Shown one piece after another: positions 25,987-33,505 of a stretch of 64,000 nt of DNA. Made by a program: the position numbers and the translations under genes. How positions within the stretch are numbered: the stretch's first letter is position 1; each line of letters opens with the position of its first letter. The stretch is from Haloferula helveola (GTDB lineage: Bacteria > Verrucomicrobiota > Verrucomicrobiia > Verrucomicrobiales > Akkermansiaceae), in NCBI RefSeq assembly GCF_037076345.1, contig NZ_AP024702.1, positions 1,674,001-1,738,000 of the forward strand. The letters are read 5' to 3'. The notes under the pieces are model-generated. The model saw nothing but the letters and a program-made list of their open reading frames with translations, did not search any database and was not told the DNA's origin.

Positions 25987-26015
25987 AAACTGATTCAGTG
26001 CGAGGGGATTGTCAA
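25987..26015 (-). promoter_or_regulatory. Candidate promoter of the leuC operon
   Basis: On the minus strand TTGACA (26015-26010), a 17-base spacer and CAGTTT (25992-25987). The -35 is consensus, the -10 weak. The leader before the leuC ATG would be about 85 bases; no leucine-codon leader peptide or T-box was recognised in it. Confidence 0.45.
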
Positions 26016-26089
26016 AGCGCGATCAATCCTCCGCGGGAGGTCTCCCGTCATCCCTCGGCCCGGATGACTCAGCGCGAAAGGCTCCCGAA

Positions 26090-26119
26090 TTGACCCTCTG
26101 GTCCCGTTTCTGCTATGCC
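26090..26119 (+). promoter_or_regulatory. Promoter of peptide gene 1
   Basis: TTGACC (26090-26095), an 18-base spacer and TATGCC (26114-26119), preceded by CCGAA. The same TTGACC-N18-TA arrangement precedes all four peptide genes although the rest of the leaders has diverged. Confidence 0.75.
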
Positions 26120-26187
26120 CAAGCTAGCCTCGGGGGAGGTCTTCGGACCTTCAACACAAACTGAATACACCCAAAGAACACGACATC

Positions 26188-26355
26188 ATGAATATCAACA
26201 GCTTCCTCTCGGCCATGGAAAAGGTGCCGACCAGCGAACTGATGCAGATCGCCAGCGACGTCACCACCAAGGTCAGCATCGCCTACATCGACAACCTCCA
26301 GCTCGCCACCAGCTTCTGGTACTGCCTGAGCGGGCCGTCTTCGGTCGAGAGCTGA
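26188..26355 (+). CDS. ComX-like small peptide 1 (55 residues)
   Basis: The first of four tandem paralogues. It begins MNINSFLSAMEKVP and ends SFWYCLSGPS plus the private tail SVES. There is no signal peptide; an N-terminal amphipathic helix is followed by a helical IAYIDNLQLAT segment and the aromatic-Cys motif FWYC at 43-46. The paralogues keep the protein sequence while codons vary at synonymous sites, which argues for a translated, selected product. The group lies directly upstream of a prenyltransferase-like gene. By analogy with ComX, whose 50-60 residue precursor is prenylated on a near-C-terminal Trp by ComQ, Trp44 (or Cys46) is the likely modified residue. That modification is inferred. 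The leader lacks a strong Shine-Dalgarno sequence. Confidence 0.85.
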   Translation: MNINSFLSAMEKVPTSELMQIASDVTTKVSIAYIDNLQLATSFWYCLSGPSSVES

Positions 26356-26383
26356 CCTCGGCCCTTTCGGATCAACATTGGAG

Positions 26384-26411
26384 GACCCGGGGTGCGAAAG
26401 CGCCTCGGGTC
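26384..26411 (+). terminator. Intrinsic terminator after peptide gene 1
   Basis: A 12-bp stem (GACCCGGGGTGC with GCGCCTCGGGTC) closes a GAAA loop and is followed by TTCTTTGCTT. It lies 29 bases after the stop codon. Confidence 0.8.
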
Positions 26412-26455
26412 TTCTTTGCTTCACGGAATCTTCCGGAGACGGACAAGCTGCCGAA

Positions 26456-26485
26456 TTGACCCCATCACCCGACATCGGGTAGCTT
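26456..26485 (+). promoter_or_regulatory. Promoter of peptide gene 2
   Basis: TTGACC (26456-26461), an 18-base spacer and TAGCTT (26480-26485), preceded by CCGAA as in copies 1 and 4. Confidence 0.75.
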
Positions 26486-26556
26486 GGTGTTTAGTTGGAA
26501 ACGGCTCACCAAAGCGGGTGGCCGGTTTCCACCAACACCCCTGAATACGCCATCCT

Positions 26557-26724
26557 ATGAATATCAACAGCTTCCTCTCCGCGATGGAGAAAGTGCAGTC
26601 CAACGAGCTGATGCAGATCGCCAGCGATGTCACGACCAAGCTCAGCATCGCCTACATCGACAACCTCCAGCTCGCCACCAGCTTTTGGTATTGCCTGAGC
26701 GGCCCGTCCTCGAACGCCGAATAA
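26557..26724 (+). CDS. ComX-like small peptide 2 (55 residues)
   Basis: Second paralogue, 369 bases after the first. It differs at the short variable patch 14-16 (QSN instead of PTS), has Leu29 for Val and carries the private tail SNAE. The FWYC-LSGPS block is unchanged even though its codons differ (TTT TGG TAT TGC here, TTC TGG TAC TGC elsewhere). That pattern is purifying selection on protein sequence. It has its own promoter and terminator. Predicted role as for copy 1: precursor of a modified, probably exported signal or effector peptide. Confidence 0.85.
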   Translation: MNINSFLSAMEKVQSNELMQIASDVTTKLSIAYIDNLQLATSFWYCLSGPSSNAE

Positions 26725-26751
26725 CGCGACCCCATACCTAGCCTCTTCCAA

Positions 26752-26782
26752 AGCCCGGTGCGCACCCGCGCTCCGGGCTTTT
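26752..26782 (+). terminator. Intrinsic terminator after peptide gene 2
   Basis: Stem AGCCCGGTGCGC with GCGCTCCGGGCT (one mismatch), loop ACCC, followed by TTTTCTGT. It is the clearest T-run of the four. Confidence 0.85.
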
Positions 26783-26812
26783 CTGTCTCCGAGGCGGGCG
26801 GAGGATCCTGAA

Positions 26813-26842
26813 TTGACCGGGGAACGCCGCGCTTGCTAGTCT
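26813..26842 (+). promoter_or_regulatory. Promoter of peptide gene 3
   Basis: TTGACC (26813-26818), an 18-base spacer and TAGTCT (26837-26842). Confidence 0.75.
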
Positions 26843-26918
26843 CCGGACGGTTGGTTTCTCGAAGTCGGGCATTCGACGTCCCGGCTCAATAAACCGCCCA
26901 CCCAAAATACATAACATC

Positions 26919-27089
26919 ATGAACATCAATAGCTTCCTCTCCGCCATGGAGAAAGTGCCGACCGGCGAACTGATGCAGATCGCCAATGACGTCACGACCA
27001 AGGTCAGCATCGCCTACATCGACAATCTCCAGCTCGCCACCAGCTTCTGGTACTGCCTGAGTGGTCCTTCCGAACCCCCTGCCGGTTGA
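26919..27089 (+). CDS. ComX-like small peptide 3 (56 residues)
   Basis: Third paralogue, 362 bases after copy 2. It has the variable patch PTG (14-16), Asn23 where copies 1 and 2 have Ser, and the private tail EPPAG after the constant SFWYCLSGPS. The leader ends AAAATACATAACATC before the ATG, closely matching copy 4, so copies 3 and 4 are the most recent duplicates. No signal peptide is present. Own promoter and terminator. Function predicted as for copy 1. Confidence 0.85.
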   Translation: MNINSFLSAMEKVPTGELMQIANDVTTKVSIAYIDNLQLATSFWYCLSGPSEPPAG

Positions 27090-27118
27090 ACCTTGGCCAA
27101 GTAATCCCTCAAATTTCG

Positions 27119-27155
27119 AAGTCCGGAGTGCGACCGCGCTCCGGACTTCTTTGTT
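27119..27155 (+). terminator. Intrinsic terminator after peptide gene 3
   Basis: A 14-bp arm AAGTCCGGAGTGCG pairs with CGCGCTCCGGACTT (one wobble), followed by a T-rich CTTTGTT. Innermost pairs must open to form the loop. Confidence 0.8.
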
Positions 27156-27190
27156 TCAGATGCAAGGGGGCAGCATCAGGACATCCCGAA

Positions 27191-27220
27191 TTGACCGAAG
27201 AATGCCAAGCTTGGTAGTCT
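27191..27220 (+). promoter_or_regulatory. Promoter of peptide gene 4
   Basis: TTGACC (27191-27196), an 18-base spacer and TAGTCT (27215-27220), preceded by CCCGAA. Confidence 0.75.
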
Positions 27221-27296
27221 GCACGCAGCGGGTTCGTGGAATTCGGGCGCTCGACGCCCCGGTCTGAGAACCCTCCCACCCCAGATACATAACATC

Positions 27297-27461
27297 ATGA
27301 ACATCAACAGCTTCCTCTCCGCAATGGAGAAAGTGCCGACCAACGAACTGATGCAGATCGCCAATGACGTCACGACCAAGGTCAGCATCGCCTACATCGA
27401 CAATCTCCAGCTCGCCACCAGCTTCTGGTACTGCCTGAGCGGCCCGTCGGAACCGGTCTGA
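27297..27461 (+). CDS. ComX-like small peptide 4 (54 residues)
   Basis: Fourth paralogue, 378 bases after copy 3. It has the variable patch PTN (14-16), Asn23, and the shortest private tail, EPV, after the constant SFWYCLSGPS. It is the copy nearest the prenyltransferase gene, 92 bases away, with a strong terminator between. As in the others there is no signal peptide, no cleavage motif such as GG, and a single Trp and a single Cys. Function predicted as for copy 1. Confidence 0.85.
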   Translation: MNINSFLSAMEKVPTNELMQIANDVTTKVSIAYIDNLQLATSFWYCLSGPSEPV

Positions 27462-27488
27462 AGCCATCTTCGGCTACGGTCGATTTAC

Positions 27489-27525
27489 GAAGCCCGGGGT
27501 GCGGTCGCGCCCCGGGCTTCACTTT
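27489..27525 (+). terminator. Intrinsic terminator after peptide gene 4, upstream of the prenyltransferase
   Basis: A 15-bp arm GAAGCCCGGGGTGCG pairs with CGCGCCCCGGGCTTC (one wobble), followed by ACTTTTCC. It lies 33 bases before the prenyltransferase ATG, with no visible promoter between, so the enzyme may be made by read-through at a lower level than the peptides. Confidence 0.8.
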
Positions 27526-27553
27526 TCCTCCCCTACCCCCTACTCCCTCCCCC

Positions 27554-28582
27554 ATGAGCTACGCGGTTGATGAAGACTTCGAAAAGTCCGCCGAGATGCT
27601 GCGGGCGATGCCCGAACTGGCCGACTTCGCAGGACTTGGCCCGCTGATCGATGACTACGAGGCGGGCGTCGGCCAGACCGCTCTGGTCGCCTACCGGATG
27701 CTCACTCCCGAAGCGGAATGGCGCGACACCATCGCCGTCCAAGCCGCGATCTACGCCGCCGCGCTGGCGAGCTTCCTGATCGACGACGTCATGGACCGCG
27801 ACGAGTCGAAGCCCGCCTTCGGCATGGACGACGGCCGCAAGTCGAACCTCGGTGGCGCCCTGCTGGTCGCCGTCTACAAGCTCATCGGCCAAAGCGAATT
27901 TCCCCACGAGGTCCGCCAGCGGCTCGCCGACGAAATGTCCGACCTGCTGCTCGCGGCCTCCGCGGCCCAGGAAGTGGAGGCGCTTCTCATGAGCGGCGAC
28001 CTGCCGAATCCGGACCCCGAGGCGAACTACTGGAAGGTCATTCACGGCAAGAGCTCGCAGCAGGTCGGCCGCAACCTGAAGCTCGGCGCCATCATGGCCG
28101 GGCGGCCGGAGTGGGAGCAGCCGATGTACGAACTCGGCGTCGCGGTCGGCGACATGTCCCAGATCTACGACGACATCACCGACGCCATCTACAAGATCAT
28201 CTCGCCTGACTGGGAAAGCACCTGCAAGAACCTGCTGATCATCTTCTGCCTCCACGAGAACAACCCGCGGCGGGAGGAGTTCATCAAGCACTTCAAAAGC
28301 GCGACCACGGATCCGGAGGCGCACACCGCCTGCCGTCAGATCATGATCGAGTCCGGCGCGGTTGGCTACGCGGTCTACCACTACTTCACCCGCTACAAGA
28401 ACGCCCGCAAGCTGATCGAGTCGTTCGAAGGAGTCGACCAAAGCTACATGCTGAACCTTCTGAACAACAACATCCGCCCGATCTCGCACGTCCTCACCGA
28501 ACTGGGCGTGCCGCTGCCGGAAGGAGTTGCGGAAGAGCTGAAGCTCGAGGGCGACGTATCGGCCAGCCTGGCCCAAGGCTGA
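27554..28582 (+). CDS. Prenyl-diphosphate-synthase-like protein, candidate ComQ-type peptide prenyltransferase
   Basis: The 342-residue all-helical protein has two aspartate-rich motifs of the trans-prenyltransferase fold: DDVMD (77-81) and DDITD (206-210), plus HGKSSQQVGRNLKLGA (165-180), equivalent to the KxS/T helix. The GGKRxRP and RRG-x-P motifs of true chain-elongating synthases are absent. ComQ, which prenylates the ComX peptide, shares this partial pattern: both Asp motifs without strict IPP-binding residues. Class I terpene synthases would have NSE in place of the second DDxxD. It follows four small-peptide genes. Prenylation of those peptides is inferred. A canonical FPP/GGPP synthase at 42958-43842 could supply the donor. 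Confidence 0.78.
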   Translation: MSYAVDEDFEKSAEMLRAMPELADFAGLGPLIDDYEAGVGQTALVAYRMLTPEAEWRDTIAVQAAIYAAALASFLIDDVMDRDESKPAFGMDDGRKSNLGGALLVAVYKLIGQSEFPHEVRQRLADEMSDLLLAASAAQEVEALLMSGDLPNPDPEANYWKVIHGKSSQQVGRNLKLGAIMAGRPEWEQPMYELGVAVGDMSQIYDDITDAIYKIISPDWESTCKNLLIIFCLHENNPRREEFIKHFKSATTDPEAHTACRQIMIESGAVGYAVYHYFTRYKNARKLIESFEGVDQSYMLNLLNNNIRPISHVLTELGVPLPEGVAEELKLEGDVSASLAQG

Positions 28583-28597
28583 ACTACGCCGGTGATA

Positions 28598-29959
28598 TCA
28601 CGGTCCGTCATCGCCGTGGCGGACGTGCGGCCAGAACTTCTCCCAGTCGAAAGGCCGCGAGAACTCGCCGTAGTGGCAGCCGGTGCAGTCGGCCGCCCCG
28701 AGCGGGCGGAACTTGAAGCGCTTCGGTCGTCCGGAAGTCATCTCCGAGACGTGCTCCGAAGCCGGTCCGTGGCATGACTCGCAGCCAACGCCTGTGAGTT
28801 TGTTCGCTCCATACTCGCGCCGGTAACCGGACTCCTCGCCGAAACCGACAGTGTGGCACTTGATGCAGTGCGGGTCGGACTCGGCGCCCAGCTTCACCAG
28901 CGTTTCGAAGGCGTGGGCGTGTCCGGATTTCGCCCAGACCGCGTGCTCGTCCTGGTGGCACGCCTGGCAACTCTCGGAGCCGACGTAGGTGGCGGCCGCG
29001 GTCACACCGGGGATCGCATCGGACGAACCATTCTCGCCCGGACGGTCGACATCGAGTTCGGTCTCCCGGATCTCCTCGCGGTATTCCTTCACCATCTGCC
29101 GGAACTCGGGATCCTGCGGAATCTTCTCGTGCAGCAGCTCGACCTTGTAGCTCGGATCGACCAACCGCGGTCGCTCGCCGGCGGAAATCGTCGCCTTCAT
29201 CGTGGCCACCGTGCGGCCCTCGTTCGTGGTGTAGGCAATGACGGATTCGTTGACCGTTTCGAGATACTGCGCCGGTTGCCGGACGTCGCCGCCGAGGATC
29301 ATGTCGAACTCGAAATAGGATCGGGCAAGCTGCTCCATCCCGGGATTTCCGGTGAAGGCGAGCACGATGATGACATCCGACTTCTCCTTCAGGTCGGGCA
29401 GCACCCGGTCGACCGCTGCGGGCATGTCGAGGATCGCGAGACCCTTGCCGGGGTCGGGACAGGAGGCGGGATCGATCAATCCGAGGATCCCGATCTTCCG
29501 ACCGCCGTCCTCAACGATCACGTAAGGATCCAACAGCGGTTCGCGGGTTGAGGCATCGATCAGCGAGGCCGAGATGATCGGCACCGGACTGCCGGCCGTC
29601 ATGGCTTTCAGCTGATCCGCGGTCACCTCCGCTTCACGACCGCCGATATTCAACGCTCGATAGCCCATCGCCGAGTAGGCGCGCAGCAGATACGCATACT
29701 GGATGCGGTCATAGTCGTGGCTCCCGGCGAGCGCACCGCCGACATCGAGCCGGAGCGAGGGACCATCACGGTCCTGCCCTTGCAGCCAGGTGCGGAGCCG
29801 CGTCATGCCACCATGCTGGCCGGTGAAACAACCGCACGGCTCGAGGCGTCCGAACGTGTCGCAGGTGAAGTGGACCGTCAGCGACTGCTCGCCGACTTCG
29901 ACCGGCTTCTTTTCGCACGACGCGAAAACCAGAGCGGCGAGGAAAAGGAGCCGGCGCAT
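28598..29959 (-). CDS. Lipoprotein fusion of a metallophosphatase/5'-nucleotidase-like domain and a tetraheme cytochrome c
   Basis: The 453-residue protein has a lipobox (FASC, Cys15) and an N-terminal UshA-like domain (about 28-270) with FTCDTFGRLEPCGC. The C-terminal region has four CxxCH heme sites: CQACH (331-335), CIKCH (365-369), CESCH (393-397) and CTGCH (425-429), with extra His residues as possible distal ligands. Such fusions occur in Planctomycetes and Deltaproteobacteria; the electron-transfer partner is unknown. It is the last gene of the eight-gene MoxR operon, two bases after DUF4159, and converges on the prenyltransferase gene. Confidence 0.85.
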   Translation of the reverse strand: MRRLLFLAALVFASCEKKPVEVGEQSLTVHFTCDTFGRLEPCGCFTGQHGGMTRLRTWLQGQDRDGPSLRLDVGGALAGSHDYDRIQYAYLLRAYSAMGYRALNIGGREAEVTADQLKAMTAGSPVPIISASLIDASTREPLLDPYVIVEDGGRKIGILGLIDPASCPDPGKGLAILDMPAAVDRVLPDLKEKSDVIIVLAFTGNPGMEQLARSYFEFDMILGGDVRQPAQYLETVNESVIAYTTNEGRTVATMKATISAGERPRLVDPSYKVELLHEKIPQDPEFRQMVKEYREEIRETELDVDRPGENGSSDAIPGVTAAATYVGSESCQACHQDEHAVWAKSGHAHAFETLVKLGAESDPHCIKCHTVGFGEESGYRREYGANKLTGVGCESCHGPASEHVSEMTSGRPKRFKFRPLGAADCTGCHYGEFSRPFDWEKFWPHVRHGDDGP

Positions 29960-29960
29960 C

Positions 29961-30596
29961 TCAGTGGAGAAGGGCGTAGACCAGCGCGTTCACATTCACC
30001 TGTCGCGACTGCTGGATCTCCGAGCCGCCGCAGCAACAGCATCCGGATGCGTTGCGCACGTCGTTCAGGCCTTCCGGAGAGTAGAGCAGCGCGAGCCTGC
30101 CATTGATTTGCAGCCCCTGCAGCTTGACCGACTTCGAGTAAGTCCGCACCTCGGTGATCTTGTGGACGGTGGAGAAGAGCTCGTGGTCCATCGGCAGCGC
30201 GGCGAACTTGTACTCCGGCAATGCGGCGCTGATCTCGCGCTGGAACGCGCGGTTCCAGTCAGCATCGGAGCAGCCCGGGCTGGCCATGATGAATCCGCCG
30301 TTCTCGAGGTAGCGCTTGAGGTTCTTGCGTTCCTCGGGAGTGAGCTGGAAGTCGCCTTCACCGGTGAAGACGCACATCGGCGTCTTGAACAGCTCCGGCT
30401 TGGCGAGGGCGATGCGGCTGAAGCTCGGATCGATGTCGATGCCGGTCTCGCGCGCCGCGTCCTTGAGGAAGGCATCGGCAAAGCAGACCGAGGTCTGGCC
30501 TTTGCCATACACCAGGTTGCCGCATTTGATCCGCTGGGCTTCGTCGGCCACCAGCGGCGCGACGAGCAGGCTGAAAATGAGAGCGATTCGTTTCAT
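29961..30596 (-). CDS. DUF4159 exported protein
   Basis: The 211-residue protein has a signal peptide (1-18) and the DUF4159 fold (about 20-211), which resembles a class I glutamine-amidotransferase-like alpha/beta fold with ENGGFIMASPGCSDADW and LPMDHELF. An unusual CCCC run followed by GG lies about 184-189. DUF4159 genes regularly follow MoxR/DUF58/vWA genes. It is probably periplasmic. Function unknown. Confidence 0.85.
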   Translation of the reverse strand: MKRIALIFSLLVAPLVADEAQRIKCGNLVYGKGQTSVCFADAFLKDAARETGIDIDPSFSRIALAKPELFKTPMCVFTGEGDFQLTPEERKNLKRYLENGGFIMASPGCSDADWNRAFQREISAALPEYKFAALPMDHELFSTVHKITEVRTYSKSVKLQGLQINGRLALLYSPEGLNDVRNASGCCCCGGSEIQQSRQVNVNALVYALLH

Positions 30597-30601
30597 GTCG
30601 A

Positions 30602-33487
30602 TCAGGGGTTGGGAGTGGTCAGTCGGTCGAAGTAGGCGTCGGCGACGTCCTCGTATTCCATCATGAGTGTTGCGGATTCCGGCGTGTCGGTGCGACGGCT
30701 GGAGCGGATGTCCTCGGCGGCGAGTTCGGTCGACTCGACCGCTTCACCCGGACCACCACCCATTCCCTGGCCGCCGCCCATGCCGGACAGCCGGCGGGCG
30801 ATGTCGCCGCCTTTGAGACTCTCTCCACCGAGCATCGCCTGCGGATTTCCGTCCATCATCCCCTGCGCCTGCATGCCGCCCATGCCCATCCCGGCACCAC
30901 CTTGGGCCATGCCCATGCCCGGCGGGGTGAAGCGCAGCGACTGGAGCATCTGCTGGAAATTGTTGCCCGGCCGCATGCCGAATCCCTGAAGCAATTGCGC
31001 GAGCCGCTCACCCGCGGCCTGCTCGCCCGGAGCATCGCCCGGTTGGCCACCCTGCCCCGGCTGACCGCCGAGCATCTCCTCAAGCTGTTCCTTGAGCCGC
31101 TGCGCCTGCTGATTCGCACCGGCGGCGTCGCCTTCGAGCATCTCGCCGGCGGCATCGCGGGCCTGGCCGGGAAGACCATTGTGCTCAAGCTGATCCGCCA
31201 GCTGTTCGGCGGCCTCGGCCATCTCCGGCATCTTGTCGCGCATTCGCTCGGCATCCTGACGCAGCTTCTCCTGAAGTTGTTCGAGGCGTTGTCCGAGCTG
31301 GCGCTCGCGGTTGGCGAGGTCGCGCAGCGCCGCCTTGTCTTCAGGAGTGAGCTGCTCCTGACCGCGGTCGGCCGCTGCCGCTTCCTCGGCGAGCTGGCGC
31401 TGCTCCTCAGCCAGATTCCGCAGCTGGTTGAAGTTCTTCAGCATTTCGTGGAAGTCGGCAAGATCCTCCAGCGGCTGCTGGACCTGCTCCTCCGCCTGCT
31501 GTTGCTCTTCGGCAAGCCGCTCCTTCTGCTCGCGGGCCGCCTTCTCGAGAGCCTCGCGTTCCTCCGGCTTCACCGGCTCGCCGGCGGCCGACTCCTTGAG
31601 CGCTTCATCCACATCCTGGCGGTTCTGCTCGACCGAATTCTCGATCTCCTCCGCCCGCTCGGCGAGGGATTCGGCGAGATCCTTCTCGAAATCGTAAACC
31701 GGATTGTCGCGGGTCACGTCGCGCATGTCGCGGGCGATCCCCTCAAGCCGCTTGTTCAGGTTCTGCTGGCGCTGGAACGCCTCACCGACTTCGGCGGTCG
31801 CTTCTTCCGGCGGCAACTCCTTGGCCGCAGCGAGCTGTTCCTCGATCGCTTTCTGCTCCTCGACCGCCTCGCGCAGCCGTTCGAGCACCGCCTCGTATTT
31901 GCCGGCGATCAGCGCGACATCGGCCTCACGCCTCAGCGCCTCGTTGTACTGGTCCTCAGTGATCAGGGTCAGGGTCCTCTGCTCGGTCTTGCTGAAGTGC
32001 GGATCGGGCGCGCCGTCGAGCGCATCCGCGAACACCGTGATCGTCTGGCCCGCTTTCAATCCGAGCGCGGGGAGGTCGAGCTTGCGCTTGATCCGATGAC
32101 GCGTCTCGCCCGGTGGATCGAAGCGCACGGTCTCGGGTTCGCTGAACTCGCCATCGATTCCGGTGTGAAGGCGCATCGAGCGAAGCCCGATGTCATCCGC
32201 CGCTTCCGCGATCAGCTCGATCGTCATCGTTTCGACGACGAAGGTGTCTTCGGTCGGGAAAAGCAGGCTCACCGCGGGTTCGGCGTCGTGGGTCACGGTC
32301 ACCGAAGTCGACGGTGTCTCGCCGGCGGCCCGGCCATCGACATCCTCGATGTGGAAGACCAAGCGCCCTGTCGCAAGCGCCGGCACGTTGCCGATCACCG
32401 TTTCCACCGAATCCGCTTCCTCCGGAACCAAGGGAAACTCCTGCGGATCCTTCCCGGGGATTTCGTAAACGATACGGCCCGGACCCAGCGGCCGGTTCGA
32501 CTCGATCTCGAACTTCATCATGCCGCCTTCCAAGGCCCGCAGGCCGTTGAAACCGAAGGGCATCTTCTGCGACGGCTGTCCGGTGTAGGCAGGTGGCTCG
32601 ACCGTGACCCACGCCCGCTCGATACGCGGCTCCAGGATCACGTCGATGTGTCGACGCGTGCTGAGCGCCGACTCGCCCTCGGTGTGGGCATACACGTAGA
32701 GCGGTTCGCGGACATCCTCGACGCGCACCCCGAACTTGCCCTTCTCGATCTGCGCCATCGGCAGGGTGAAGAGGTTGACGCCCTCCTCGGTGACTCCGGT
32801 CAGGAAGACCTCCTTCGGGCGGTGGCCACCGGCTTCGACCGTCACTCGGAACGCGTCGCGAAACGGCACCGCGTAGCCGTCTTCCGCCGGATCGATGATT
32901 GCCAAACGGGTAAAGGAAATCGGCGGATGGTCGCCGTGTGGATCGAGGAAACGCGCCCACTCGCGGGCTCCGGGTTCACCGCAGACAAGCGTGACGACCA
33001 CCAGCAATGCCGGCACCAGCGCCGCGAACACGAGCTTTCGGACCAGCTGCGGCGGACGCACCGCGGGCGCGAACTTGGCCATCGGCAAATCGCGTGCGGC
33101 GTCATCGACCGCCCGCCGCGCGAGCTGACGGGTCACCTCCGACTTGTCCGGATCCTCGACCTGCGACTCGAGCTGCAGGATATTGATCAGCCTCGAGTCG
33201 AGTTCCGGCAGACGGTCCTCGATCATCCGTGCCGTGCGCAGGACCGGCGGGTGGCGCAGGAGCGCCACCGCGAGTGCCGCTCCGAGCAAAAGGACGGTCA
33301 TGATGATGAGACCGTTGCGGATCCACTCTCGCGCGCCGGCGGGGAGGTGCGCGATGATGTCGATCGCGAAGCAGAGCACCAGCAGACCGACGGCCCACGG
33401 GATCGCCTTGAGCACGATGCCCAGCACCCGGTGGCGGACGTGCGAGCGTCCGGCGCGTTCAAGAGAGTTCTGAAGTTCGGGAATCAT
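30602..33487 (-). CDS. Large DUF4175-like membrane protein with coiled coil and Gly/Met-rich tail
   Basis: The 961-residue protein has three membrane helices near the N-terminus (about 24-46, 58-80 and 150-168) and beta-sandwich domains to about 520. A long Gln/Glu coiled coil follows (about 535-800), then a Gly/Met/Gln-rich C-terminal tail (GMGMAQGGAGMGMGGM). This is the DUF4175/TIGR02302-like layout that accompanies vWA and MoxR genes. It is likely a scaffold spanning the inner membrane. It lies 18 bases after the vWA gene. Confidence 0.8.
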   Translation of the reverse strand: MIPELQNSLERAGRSHVRHRVLGIVLKAIPWAVGLLVLCFAIDIIAHLPAGAREWIRNGLIIMTVLLLGAALAVALLRHPPVLRTARMIEDRLPELDSRLINILQLESQVEDPDKSEVTRQLARRAVDDAARDLPMAKFAPAVRPPQLVRKLVFAALVPALLVVVTLVCGEPGAREWARFLDPHGDHPPISFTRLAIIDPAEDGYAVPFRDAFRVTVEAGGHRPKEVFLTGVTEEGVNLFTLPMAQIEKGKFGVRVEDVREPLYVYAHTEGESALSTRRHIDVILEPRIERAWVTVEPPAYTGQPSQKMPFGFNGLRALEGGMMKFEIESNRPLGPGRIVYEIPGKDPQEFPLVPEEADSVETVIGNVPALATGRLVFHIEDVDGRAAGETPSTSVTVTHDAEPAVSLLFPTEDTFVVETMTIELIAEAADDIGLRSMRLHTGIDGEFSEPETVRFDPPGETRHRIKRKLDLPALGLKAGQTITVFADALDGAPDPHFSKTEQRTLTLITEDQYNEALRREADVALIAGKYEAVLERLREAVEEQKAIEEQLAAAKELPPEEATAEVGEAFQRQQNLNKRLEGIARDMRDVTRDNPVYDFEKDLAESLAERAEEIENSVEQNRQDVDEALKESAAGEPVKPEEREALEKAAREQKERLAEEQQQAEEQVQQPLEDLADFHEMLKNFNQLRNLAEEQRQLAEEAAAADRGQEQLTPEDKAALRDLANRERQLGQRLEQLQEKLRQDAERMRDKMPEMAEAAEQLADQLEHNGLPGQARDAAGEMLEGDAAGANQQAQRLKEQLEEMLGGQPGQGGQPGDAPGEQAAGERLAQLLQGFGMRPGNNFQQMLQSLRFTPPGMGMAQGGAGMGMGGMQAQGMMDGNPQAMLGGESLKGGDIARRLSGMGGGQGMGGGPGEAVESTELAAEDIRSSRRTDTPESATLMMEYEDVADAYFDRLTTPNP

Positions 33488-33505
33488 CGGTTGTCGGGGT
33501 TGGGA

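Noticed and set aside
26188-27461. Peptides as class II bacteriocins, toxin genes or attenuator leaders
   Set aside because: No double-Gly leader, transporter or runs of regulatory codons; tandem promoters and terminators with a neighbouring prenyltransferase fit a modified peptide better, though this is not excluded.
26113-27467. Four antisense frames of about 75-120 codons across the peptide genes
   Set aside because: They exist only as the complement of the conserved plus-strand peptide genes; promoters and terminators point to the plus strand.
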